DNA of 64,000 bases from Capsicum annuum (taxonomy: Eukaryota > Streptophyta > Magnoliopsida > Solanales > Solanaceae), in NCBI RefSeq assembly GCF_002878395.1, contig NC_061119.1:47386284-47450283 (forward strand), given 5' to 3'. The notes beneath the pieces were generated by a model. That model did no database searches. It worked only from the letters and a program-made list of their open reading frames with translations, and was not told the DNA's origin. Shown here piece by piece: positions 47,687-59,012 of this stretch (positions within the stretch are counted from its first letter, which is position 1; each line of letters opens with the position of its first letter). Made by a program: the position numbers and the translations under genes.

Positions 47687-50100
47687 ATATCTCCCCCTTG
47701 GGAACATTCATCCTCGAATAAGGCTGGCTAAGTTGAGAGTACCGAAGAATTTGGGATCATATACTGAACATGCCTAAATGGGAACATGAGAACATAATTA
47801 GGTCTAAAACATGATACATGAACTGAATATCATGAACTAAATTGATCTCTTTGAATACATGAGAATGGTTATAAGGCATATATTGGAACAACAGAATCAA
47901 CTTATGAGTATCCATTACTTCAAGCTGGATCTTATTACGTAAAAGAATATGAAAGATTTAAGACATGAAAGCTTAGGAGACTATAGTACATCTCCCTCTT
48001 AGGATATTATGTCCCCTGAAAGATTCTAACTAGGCTGAAATATGAGGAAAGGCTGAGATGATGCACGAGGCACTTACGAACTGAATCATGACTGCATATG
48101 TAGAATCTCAAACTCATACATGATTTGAACTGAATTTATGACTTTCATAGTCATGAAGGAACCTCTTCATGAATAGGAGAGATGAAAAATATAGGAACGT
48201 GTCTACCTGTTTGCTAAACTCAATTACTGGCTATCCAAACTATCTCATACTGAAAGGTTATGCTTAAATGGCGTATTTCTTTGACTCTCTTTCTAAGAAG
48301 TTCTAATGACTCCAAGGAGAAAATAATCTTGGGCATGGTCTGAATAAGACATCTAGATAAGAAATCACAACATGGCTAAAATTCTGTAATATGGAACACA
48401 GGCCTATGAAACATCAGCTTGGATAGAGTTACTAAGCCTTATTCGCTGCAACTACTAACTTACAATCTTAGCCACACTTCTCAACCTCTCCCTCAACTAT
48501 ACTTTATACTACAACACCGTACTACACTTAAGGCTATTGAAAATATTGACATGGGCACATAACTCTTCCCACTGAGGTCTGAGCCGGACTGTATTCTCCC
48601 ACTATGTTCAAGCCTACTCAAATCTATAAGATGCACCCATAACACAGTAATATTAGTCTGAGTCATGAATTCAATACACTCTACATTTTCATAACTTCCT
48701 ATCTCCTGAATAATTCTTATTACTTCTTTAACAAATAAATACAACCTCATACTAGCTATTCACTAACACGCAATGCATTTATCTACTTACACACCAACTT
48801 GACTTTCAAGCCTATCTTAATAACTACCGCCTCATGTAAAACAAGCATGTAGCACTCTATCCTTAACATAAAACATTTACTTTCTCAAATCTAAGCAAAT
48901 CACTCATCATCACCATTAATTCATAAAGAATGGTCACTGAAAAGTTAGAGCATGAGATCCTGAAGCATGGAAGAAATACCATGCATGACTTGGACACTAA
49001 ACTATAGCCCAAGGAATAGAGTATAATGACATAAATTCCTTAAGAAGGTTTAAACTGAGGACATATATGACACAACTTTTACTTTCGTTGATCATTAAGA
49101 GTGTAGCATAAGTCATGGAAGCTGAGAATATTGTAAAACATGAATATATGAGTAATGATCTGCATGACCTGAGTTTGGAGTTTCTGAATTCATGGAGCAT
49201 GATTCGTACTAAAGGGTGAACTGGTGCTCCTCATACTAGTAACTGGGAGAGTACCTGATTTTCTATAAAGTGCACTAATATGAGCTATGATCATAGAACT
49301 GACATGTAAGGCATGGGTAGATATCATAATGATAGATATCGTGATGACTAAAATCTTTGTAATAGGATCAGAATGGGTTACGCATCTTCCTCCCCTACTT
49401 ATTTTCTACAATACATTGGTATCACTACTAGAATCTGAGACCCTATCTTGGTTACTTGTTCTGTTATCTCTCCCTTAGCTTAAAGCTAGCATACTAAGTT
49501 TGGGGACCACTTAATCAATATTTCTAAAATGAAATACTACCACCTTACTCTAAAATCTAGGGTATAATAATATGCAGAATTGGTAAGCTCACTCTAAAAG
49601 ACTACACCTGATAATGTACAACCTACTACTAGTACTTCCTTCTGAGATAAAACTCTTGGCTTTCTATAGTCTCAACAATCATCATGTAACAACTTAAAAT
49701 TGACTAACTTAAAATTTTCAACTCCTCTTTCTATTAACTCAAACTCAATGATTCAAACTTAGATTCTAACACATAACATGAATATCCCCAAACCTTCAAG
49801 GAACCATACTACTTTCATCATAGCCTACAATTATCATTTCTCTAAACTTATATTTTCCCCACACCATAAGAATTACCACTACACCAACATCAACAACATA
49901 TATTTTCAAATCACCAAACTTAAATTCTTGCGTGCACTATTTGTAGCCTACTAATTCACCTTTCATATAACTAGCCCCATGGAATACAAAATCTGCTTAA
50001 ATTTCAGATAACATTATCCCAGCTCTACTACTGCTGCTAAACATCTGGTTTCACTTTTAATTCTAGATCATATGCTATAATAGGATTCCGAGAAGGAATC
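47687..50100 (-). other. Polypurine tract and non-coding body of element F
   Basis: ATCTCCCCCTTGGGAACATT at 47689-47708 is the reversed polypurine tract. The rest, read on the minus strand, is collinear with 31110-33568 of element D, for example the AGCAGTAGTAGAG...GGGATAATGTTATC segment (50000-50040 against 31200-31240). Open frames are short and unrelated to known pol domains. In autonomous relatives RT, RNase H and integrase would lie here. Confidence 0.75.
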
Positions 50101-50445
50101 TTAAAACACATCTGACTCCTAAGTTGAGGTACTACCCCTCCATTCATTAACTGGTTCATTCATAAACTGAAACCAAATGGCTCTATTTCTAAAATCAATT
50201 GAAGTGATTTTCTGGGTTACTAAAACTAGGTCGTTTCTATATAACCATCTAGCTAGGATATATTTACCCACTAAGGTAAACACTGAGAATGGAGCCGCTA
50301 ATATTTTGGGTCTGACACCGAAGTTGATGGCTATATAGGGATTACAAATGGAAGTGAAGCCTCGAGATCTAACCAAGCATGGAAATAAATATGAAAGACT
50401 TGTAACGTATTCGTAACTATATTGGGAGAAATTTCCTGATCCAGT
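50101..50445 (-). pseudogene. Protease fragment of element F
   Basis: On the minus strand, right after element G, the frame reads QEISPNIVTNTLQVFHIYFHAWLDLEASLPFVIP, where the aspartic protease motif D-[ST]-G-A is replaced by DLEA. A further open frame (50119-50376) has INFGVRPKILAAPFSV and FMNEPVNEWRG, matching the end of Tekay protease. It lacks the middle portion (the LGMDWL region). Coding similarity ends at about 50119. Confidence 0.75.
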
Positions 50446-51661
50446 TGATGTTGGGCGTATTTATACGTCTAAGCACTATAACTTACCCGCATTTTAGCTA
50501 AGTTTTGAGCATAAAATACATAATTCTTGCACTTTTAGTCTATTTTTAGTTAAGTGAGCTGACCTATGTGATTATCATGCTTTTCAGGTATTAATGAGGA
50601 AGATTTCGGTACTTTGGGGACCTGTGGACATCAAAGGAAAACTTCACATAAAAAAGAAAGCAGCTTTTGGACTGAATGCGCTGTATAGTAACTTTTTCCC
50701 GGGCAAATTGAATATTTTAAAATAGTTAATGATGCAGTAGCAATTTATTAGAGAAGTATGTTATTAAAAGCCTTATGGCTGAGTTTTTAGGGAGAATTCA
50801 GATTCTGTATTATTTTGAAAACAAGAGGAAGAAGCGGCTTAGCTTGAGGACGGAGAGAGCGAAACGTGTTTCTCTCTTATTGTCGCTAGTCATCTTTATC
50901 ACCAAGATTGTTCTATGTTTTGGTATGATGAATATGTCTAGTTTGATTTCTATTTTATTCATGAGTAGCTAAGTTTATTTGTTAGGGTTATGGAAACCTT
51001 GTAGTATACTCTTTATTGCTATGGGTTTTGTGAATTTATGATGTATCACGCCACTTATATCATTACTCTCTTCATTTTGATTGAATTCTCGTGGTTGCAA
51101 ACATAGGGAATGCGCCATTATAGCAATAACTTGTTCGATAGAAAAGTTACTATTTGGGAAAGAGAGTGTGACATGAAAATAGGGTTTCTAACCTCTATTT
51201 TACATGTTAATGCCCTAGCAGGATTAACTTCTTGGAGAGTTTGTACAATTGGTTGTACACTTTGGATTCGAGAGAATTAAGGTGAATAAATCATTGATGG
51301 TTGAAAAACACTTGGATTTAGAATTAGAATACGTCTCTCTATAAGTGCATGCATGTATAAAATTCGTATTACTTATAGTTAATAGAGAAGTAGAAGCTAC
51401 AAGGTGGACATAACCCTAACTTGTCATCCTTTGTGATCAAATATTATTACACATATCATCTCATCATTACACTGATAATATTATTGTGCATTTAAACTAA
51501 AACCCCCTTACCTTGGAACCTTCGATCAACAGTCTAATAATAATCGCAATACTTAGTGATCATAGTATTCCCTATGGGATTCGACACCCAACCCAGTTGG
51601 GTTCTATATTTGACAGCGACTACTTGCACTTTCTAATAAAAGTTGTGATTTGGGCATATCA
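50446..51661 (+). repeat. 5' LTR of element G
   Basis: Collinear with 61704-62920 end to end. By eye the first 300 bases differ at roughly one position in 15; no exact divergence was computed. Confidence 0.92.
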
Positions 51662-51666
51662 AATTT

Positions 51667-51684
51667 TGGCGCCGTTGCCGGGGA
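51667..51684 (+). other. Primer-binding site of element G
   Basis: TGGCGCCGTTGCCGGGGA starts five bases after the LTR and is the standard primer site of Athila/Tat elements, usually assigned to tRNA-Asp. Confidence 0.9.
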
Positions 51685-51792
51685 ATACAGTTGTCAACTA
51701 AGTTTGTGATAGTTAATAGACCCTTTGGTCAAAGATTCTAAAATTTTACTTTTTGTTTGTTGTTTTTGTTTTGTTCAGGTTAAGTGGAGTGC

Positions 51793-53737
51793 ATGTCAAA
51801 TACACGAAGATCTGGTCAGCAATTATTACCTAAAAATCCTGAACCACATCTCATTAGCAGAATAGATGCGCAACGAGACCTTGAACGGATGGCTACTCAA
51901 CAGGAGCAGGCTAGATTAGCTGCATTGGCAGCTGCTCAAGTAAATCAATAGAATGCTGATAACCCAGGTCGGGTACCAAATCTTGATGATGAGGACCTGG
52001 GTGATGATGAGTTATTAAATCTAAGGCGTGCAGATGATGTGGTTGCACTAGTAAACAGGAATGTCAACAGAGATCGTCAAGCTAGAATGAGACCCGAATG
52101 CCGAGTTGTGCAAGTTGCTTTTGATAATGATGATGATGACTTGGATGGGGATGGTGCCACAGGGGCTATTATTCCTCCGCCCTTGGCACCCGGAGCCAAG
52201 TTCAATATCACTAGAACCATGATCCAGTTATTGCAACTCAAAGGGTTATTTGGTGGACTTGCAGGCGACGATCCGAATATGCATCTGATTAATTTTATCT
52301 CAATATGCGAATCGTTTGACAATCCAGGGGTTGGACAGAATACAATCCAGCTGCGCTTATTTCCATTGTCTCTATCTAGATAGGAAACTCTATGGTTAAA
52401 TGGGCTAACTCCTGACTCTATTGCCAATTGGAGCAACTGAAAGAAGCTTTCCTAGAAAGATTCTTTCCGTCATCCAAGAGAGCCCAATTAAGAGATGAGA
52501 TAAGCAATTTCAGACAGCTTCCAACTGAAGCTCTCCATGAGACATGGGAGAGGTTCAAGAATAAGCTTATGCAGTGCCCAAATCATCAGATGACTAATGT
52601 CCACTTGATGGAAATATTATATAGGGCTTTGAACTCGGTGACTAAGCCAGTGGTAGATAATGCTGCAGGTGGGTCATTCATGGACCTTACATTTATTGAG
52701 GCATGTGATATGCTGGATCGTATGACAAAGCAGAGTAAAGCTTGGCATACCAGGGATTCTGAGGTAGCAAGCCCTACTGTATCTATTGGCATGACGACAG
52801 AATAGAGACGAAGAGAAGAGGAATGTAACCAGGATATGGCTCACATAAAAACACAAATGGACCTTCTTACCAAGAATTTATTATCAGGGAAGACAGAAAA
52901 GGTCAAGGCTATTGTATCATAGGGAAGAGATGACTCCGATTCTGAGGAGGAAGCAAATTACTTGAATAATCAGGGGGTTTTTGAGGCAATGTCCAAGGAA
53001 ACCAAGGTCGGAACTATTATGAAAAATCCAGATACAAGGACTGAGATCAAGGGAATTGGAAGAATAAGAATGACAGGAGCGGTTTGTATGTCCCTCCTAG
53101 AAATCATGAAGCTGCTGCACCTAACTCTAGGAAGATATCCATAGAGGACATGATGGTTAAGCTGTTAAAAGGAGTGGAGGCAACCAACACGGGAGTAACT
53201 GAGGTAAAAAATAATTTATCCTTAATAAATCAATTGGTTGACTCGCATTCCACTTCAATAAAATAGCTGGAACAACAAATGAGTCAACTATCAGCGGCAT
53301 TCAATCAAAGAAAAGCTAGCACTTTACCGAGTGACACTGTCCAAAATCCAAGGAAAGATGGATCATGTTTGGCTATTACAACCAGGAGTGGTAAAGTATT
53401 GGAAAATCCATCCAAGGGCAAGCCCGTGGTTGATAGTATAGAGGAGAATGTTATTAAAGAAGATTGTGATAATTCTGTAGAAGTTGAAGATCAGGATGAG
53501 AACATTCATGATACTACACCCAGATGCCAGTAGTCTGAAAAGATTGATAATGGGAAGCACAATAAAAAGGAAGTGGTGGAGAAAATACTTCCAAATCCAC
53601 CACCACCTTTTCCTCAGAGATTGAAGAAGAAGGCTGATGACACCAGGTTCAGTAAATTCATGACCATGCTGAAACAACTAACTATAAATGTGCCTTTGGT
53701 GGAGGCACTGGAGCAAATGCCAGGGTAAGCCAAATTC
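51793..53737 (+). pseudogene. gag of element G
   Basis: ATG at 51793 opens MSNTRRSGQQLLPKNPEPH, followed by a Gln/Ala-rich stretch. A stop occurs where a run of Gln is expected (NQ-stop-NADN). The gag core follows in pieces: 52039-52383 ([20 protein letters not shown]...[10 protein letters not shown]), then 52428-52805 (LKEAFLERFFPSSKRAQLRDEI...LHETWERFK), typical of Athila gag. A charged, lower-complexity C-terminal part continues to the protease with further stops and shifts at about 52806, 52921, 53265 and 53531. No CCHC knuckle is visible. Confidence 0.85.
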
Positions 53738-54196
53738 ATGAAGGACCTTTTGACAAAGAAAAGAGCAGTGAGCTATGAACTGGCAGATAATTTTCATCAT
53801 TGCAGTGCAATTACCATGAGGTCCTTGGTACAGAAGAAGGCAGATCCGGGTGCTTTCACTATTCCTTGCACGGTCGAATCTTTAGACTTTGCTAAGGTTT
53901 TATGTGATTTAGGGGCTAGCATTAATTTGATGCCACTACCCATCTATCGACAGTTGGGGTTGGACGATCCTACACCAACCAACATGCGGCTTGTAATGGC
54001 AGATAGGTCGGTAAAACGACCTGTTGGTATCTTGTATGATGTATTAATAAAGGTTTCTACCTTTATTTTCCTTGAAGACATTGTTATTTTGGATTGCGAG
54101 GTGGATTTTGAGGTTCTCATAATCTTGGGTCGACCTTTCCTCACAACAGGAAGTGTTTTTATTGATTTGCGAGCAATGAGCTTTTATTTTGGCTGA
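53738..54196 (+). pseudogene. Protease of element G
   Basis: A 152-residue open stretch with the retroviral-type aspartic protease site CDLGASINLMP (about residues 57-67) and the ILGRPFL motif near its end. The stretch itself is intact, but it belongs to a gag-pol polyprotein that is interrupted on both sides (stop at about 54194). It would cleave the polyprotein during particle maturation. Confidence 0.88.
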
Positions 54197-54204
54197 ATGA
54201 TGAA

Positions 54205-56030
54205 GTGGTATGTTTTGATGTATGCAAATCAATAAAGCAGCCTAAGGATATGAATCTGTTCTCTATAGCTGATGTTTATTATGAGGATGAGAAGGAATTA
54301 TCTTTAGAGAAGCAGCTTACTGTTGAGCTATTGGCTGCTGTGCTTTTGAACTTTGATCGTGAGGATGTTAAAGAGTACGAAAAAACTATCTGTGCTTTGA
54401 AAGGAACGGGATCGTATTCTTACGCACCCAAAAAGCTGGACCTTGACCTTAAGAATCGTCCCTCACCACCGGCAAAGCCATCCACTGAAGAGCCATCGGT
54501 GCTAGAATTGAAAGAGCTACCCAGTCATCTAAGGTATGTGTTCTTAGGTAGTGGAAATACACTACCGGTTATTGTTGCTACTGATTTAGGAGAACAACAG
54601 GTAGAAGCTCTTATCTCTATTCTGAAGAGGTACAAGAGAGCTATTGGTTGGACTATTGCTGATATAATTGGTATCCCTCCAGGCATATGTATGCATAAGA
54701 TTCAGCTAGAGGAAGATTGTGTACCCACTATTGAGCATCAGCATTGTTTGAATCCACCTTTGCAAGAGGTGGTAAAGAAAGAAATCATAAAGTGGTTAGA
54801 TGCAGGGGTGGTGTATCCAATCTCAGACAGTAAATGGGTAAGTCTTGTACAATGTGTGCCCAAGAAAGGGGGCATGACAGTAGTAGCGAACAACAAAAAT
54901 GAGCTAATTCCACTCAGGCCTGTCACAGGGTGGAGGGTGTGTATGGATTACCGGAAGCTAAACTCGTGGACATTAAAGGACCACTTCCCGATGCCATTCG
55001 TGGATAAATGCTTGATCGATTAGCAGAAAAGGGATGGTTTTATTTCTTGGATAGTTGTTCTGGATATAATCAGATTTGCATTGCTCCTGAAGATCAGGAG
55101 AAGACCACTTTCACATGCCCATATGGTACTTTTGCATTCAAATGAATGCCATTTGGGCTATGTAATGCAGCTGCCACTTTTCAGCGATGTATGATGTCCA
55201 TTTTCCCTGATATGGTTGAAGACACCTTGGAGGTGTTTATGGATGACTTTTGGTTGTAGGTGAGTCATTTGAGTCATGCTTGGAAAATCTGAGTATGGCT
55301 TTACAGCGATGTGTGGAATTCAATCTGGTGCTAAATTGGGAGAAGTGCCATTTTATGGTTAAGAAAGGCATTGTGCTCAGGCATAAAGTCTCTGAAAAGG
55401 GAATTGAAGTTGATCGAGCCAAGATTGAAGTTATCAAGAGACTACCACCTCCAATTTCTGTGAAGGGGGTTCGTAGTTTTCTCGATCATGCTGGATTTTA
55501 TCGGAGGTTTATGAAAGACTTCTCCAAGATTGCAAACCCATTATGCAAAATTTTGGAGAAGGAGGAAAAGTTTTACTTTGGTGAAGATTGCTTGAAGGTA
55601 TTTGAATGCCTCAAAGGAAAGCTAGTTGAAGCCTCTATTATTGTAGCACCCGATTGGTCTCTATTTTTTGAAGTTATGTGTGATACAAGTGGTGTAGCCT
55701 TGGGTGTTGTACTTGGTTAGAAAAGAGAAAATCTATTTCATCCAATCTACTATGCAAGCAAGGCCTTGAATGGAGTACAGAAGAACTATACCGTCACTGA
55801 ACAAGAGCTTCTAGCGGTTGCTTATGCTTTCGAAAAGTTCCGTGCTTACTTGTTGGGAACCAAGGTAGTGGGTCATACAGATCATGCGGCTCTAAGATAT
55901 CTAATGGCAAAGAAGGATGCCAAGCCAAGTCTAATTAGGTGGGTGTTACTTCTTCAAGAATTCGATTTCAAGGTAAAAGATAGAAAAAGTTGTGAAAACC
56001 AAGTAGCTGATCATCTATCTAGACATGAGA
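54205..56030 (+). pseudogene. Reverse transcriptase and RNase H of element G
   Basis: A 272-residue frame (54205-55023) holds the linker and the RT N-terminus (KKEIIKWLDAGVVYPISDS, WRVCMDYRKLNSWT). After a stop the RT fingers continue (WFYFLDSCSGYNQI), with a CGA-to-TGA-type stop before MPFGLCNAA and the catalytic FMDD at 55236-55247, where a one-base shift follows. The frame 55250-55720 carries the end of RT and RNase H start (FEVMCDTSGVALG). After another stop it continues at 55766 with YTVTEQELLAVAYAFEKFR, HTDH and NQVADHLSR. All catalytic motifs are recognisable but split over four frames. Confidence 0.9.
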
Positions 56031-57403
56031 GTGAGCACACAGTGCAGACCAACCTTGATATTGATGATGCATTCCCCGACAAAGAGATTCTAGCAACTAT
56101 GGTGGAAAATATACCGTGGTATGCAGATTTTGCTAACTACGTGGTAAGCGAAGTGATTCCTGAGCATCTCTCCTTTTATCAAAAGAAAAAGTTCATGCAT
56201 GATGTGAAATATTACTTCTGGGATGAGCCTTATCTTTTTCGACGATGTGTTGATGGTATTATTAGGTGGTGCATCCCAGATGTAGAGGTGCCTAGCATAC
56301 TGGAAGCAATCCATGCTTCCCAAGTTGGAGGTCACTATGCAGGTGATCGGATGGCCAAGAAAGTACTGCAAAGTGGCTACTATTGGCCTTCATTATTCAA
56401 GGATACCTACGATTTTCTAAGAAGATGTGATCAGTGTCAGCGGCAAGGTTCTATTTCAAAGCACCATGGGATTCCCATGTCCAAAATGCTTGAAGTAAAG
56501 TTATTCGATGTCTAGGGTATTGACTTCATGGGCCCATTTGTGAGCTCATTTGGGATGAAATATATCTTAGTTGCTGTGGATTACATATCCAAATGGGTCG
56601 AAGTAGTCGCTCTAGCTGATAATGAAGGTAAGAGTGTTGTAGCGTTCTTAAAGAGAAATATTTTCTCTCATTTTGGGGTACCTCATACCATCATAAGCGA
56701 TGGAGGATTACATTTCTGCAGCAAGCTGTTCAGAGCCGTATTGGCAAAGTATAGGGTTAAGTAACATAAGGTAGCTACACCGTACCACCCACAAACTAGT
56801 GGGAAGGTGGAGGTTTCAAATTGGGAAATCAAGCTGATCCTTGCTAAGACTGTGAATGCCAGCAGGAAAGATTGGTCCAGGAAGCTGGACGACGTCTTAT
56901 GGGCAAATAGGACCGCGTTTAAGACACCAGTTGGTATGTCACCATACCAAATAGTTTATGGAAAGTCTTGTCACTTGCTAATTGAGCTAGAACATAAAGC
57001 AATGTAGGAACTGAAGCAGCTTAACCTGAACTGGGATGATGCTATAGATATAAGATTTAGACAGCTGAACGAGATGGATGAATTCCGGCTAAATGCATAT
57101 GAAAGAGCAGATCTTTACAAGGAAAGGATGAAAAAGTACCATGATCGGAGGATTATCCAATGAAGCTTTTAGAAAGGCAATTTGGTACTCCTTTTCAACT
57201 CCAGACTAAAGCTGTTTCTAGGTAAGTTGAAGTCTAAATGGTCTGGTCCATTCAGATTCAGCCAAGTTTACTCATCTGGAGTAGTGGAGTTAGAAAAAAA
57301 TGATGGTAGTGTCTTTAAGGTGAATGGCGAAATAGTGAAGCTATATATTGGTCCAACCAACTCGATAAAATGTATAGCCACCATATATCTTGATGAAGTC
57401 TGA
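56031..57403 (+). pseudogene. Integrase of element G
   Basis: The zinc region HASQVGGH...RRCDQC is at about 56310-56450. The core has IDFMGPF (D1, 56520) after a TGG-to-TAG-type stop, IISDGG (D2, about 56693) and VEVSN (Glu at 56810-56812), so the DDE residues remain. [21 protein letters not shown] follows. Stops lie at 56513, 56762, 57005 and 57161. The C-terminal part (57182-57403) has KLKSKWSGPFRF and no chromodomain, as in Athila. Confidence 0.9.
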
Positions 57404-57790
57404 GTAATCGAGATAACTATGTCGTGCCGCGACAATAAATCATGCGCTACATGGGAGGCAGCCCATCATTTTACTAGGATTTTGTTTTTGATAAATAAAA
57501 ATTCAAAAATAAAAGTCGAGCCACAACCAAAACTAAGGCACTTGGTGGGAGGCAACCCATCCTTCTAATCAATTTTGTTGTTTTTGATTAAGTGTAGGTG
57601 CATGAAGTACAAAGGAGGAGATCAGTCCTAAGTTTGATTTGGAAGTGAGTCATGTCAATGGTGGTAAGTCTAGGAATGATGGAACAATACAGGTAAGTGG
57701 GAGTGGTCAAATGTGTAAGATTCAAGTATGATTTGCATTAGAGTCGTGCCTCGAATTATGTAGATTCGACCGAGAGTGTGCTATTTTTCC
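57404..57790 (+). other. Post-pol spacer of element G with paired TGGGAGGCARCCCA motif
   Basis: TGGGAGGCAGCCCA at 57452-57465 and TGGGAGGCAACCCA at 57546-57559 are two copies of a short motif that can pair TGGG with CCCA around a six-base loop. I recall the motif as common downstream of pol in plant Athila elements. No coding frame is seen. Confidence 0.6.
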
Positions 57791-57794
57791 AATT

Positions 57795-58110
57795 GCCTAT
57801 GCCAACATAGGTGATAGGTGAGACGCCGCCTATGCCAATATAAACAATAGGTTAGGCACCGCCTATGCCAAAATAGGCAATAGATTAGGCACCGCCTATG
57901 CCAACATAGCAATAGGTTAGGCGCCGCCTATGCCATTGCCTATGCTCACTGTCTCACATAGGCGATAGGCTAGGCGCCGCCTATGCCAACATAGGCTATA
58001 GGTTAGGCGCCGCCTATGCCAACATAGGCAATAGGTTAGGCACCACCTATGCCAACATAGGCCATAGGTTAGGCGCCGCCTACTTATGCTTAGGCGATCC
58101 TAAGGGCGCC
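57795..58110. repeat. 33-bp minisatellite with a built-in hairpin
   Basis: Units containing GCCTATGCCAACATAGGC start near 57828, 57861, 57894, 57926, 57979, 58012, 58045 and 58078. Most are exactly 33 bases apart, with one 53-base gap. GCCTATG and CATAGGC are a perfect seven-base inverted repeat around CCAA, and GGCGCC between hairpins is itself a palindrome. The array is GC-rich in an AT-rich setting. Confidence 0.92.
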
Positions 58111-59012
58111 GCCTACTTACACATTTTGCCTACTAACCCGTTTGTGAATGGACCAACCCAACCCATGTCTCATCCTTTAAATATATCCTCTACCCTTAAA
58201 CCCCACTACATTTTTCCTTAACCTAAGCGCCACCCAACATATCCTTGCCCTCTCCAAGCCCTTCTCTTTTCTCATATACTCCTGCAGGCTCACCTTCCCG
58301 ATTCATCATGAATTTATCACCAAGTAAGTTGTTCTTTCATGTTCCATAGTGGTTTCAATGCTAGTCTTATAATGGATAACTAGATTTGGTAGTAGTGCTT
58401 GGTGATAAGAGTATGGTTAGATTGTTATGATTTTTGAAAAATACATCTCATTGAGTGAAGGGATTCTCGTAGGTGATCTTGATTTTACTCCGGCATGTAT
58501 TGATTGGTATTCACTGACATAAATTTTTTATTATTATGGAGTTGGAATACTGAAGTTTAATGCATAAATTTGGGAGTTGTAAGCTTGACTATGTGAATGA
58601 CTCGTTCATCGATATAATGATCATGGTTAACCATAAGCATAAGATTGTGTAATTGTTTCTACGCTATAGCAATTGTTTCTATGTGGTAGTCTTGTTCAAA
58701 GATTGCATTGCTCCAATGAAATAAAGTCAGAAATGATAGTCAAGATTACAAGACCATTGTGTGCTGCTTCTCTATATCAATCTGAGAAATTGTTATGTAA
58801 AGTGAAGGGTTGAAAGTGTGACTGCACTAATAATGTTGTTGGCACATACCATCTACATGTATGTCGATGAAGTCTGAGTAATCGAACATACTTACTCAAT
58901 TAGTTTATGCAAACAAATTAAGTGTGGGGTGGTGCTATCACTATTTTCTTTTTCGATTATAGTGAATTTTATGAAATAAGACTAACATGACTCTATTATG
59001 ATCTCAGGTAAC
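58111..59012 (+). other. Non-coding spacer before the 3' ORF of element G
   Basis: No supported frame. AATTAAGTGTGGGGTGGTG at 58917-58935 closely copies the polypurine tract at 61689-61703. TCTATTATGATCTCAG at about 58991-59006 could be a splice acceptor just before the 3' ORF start. Confidence 0.5.
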
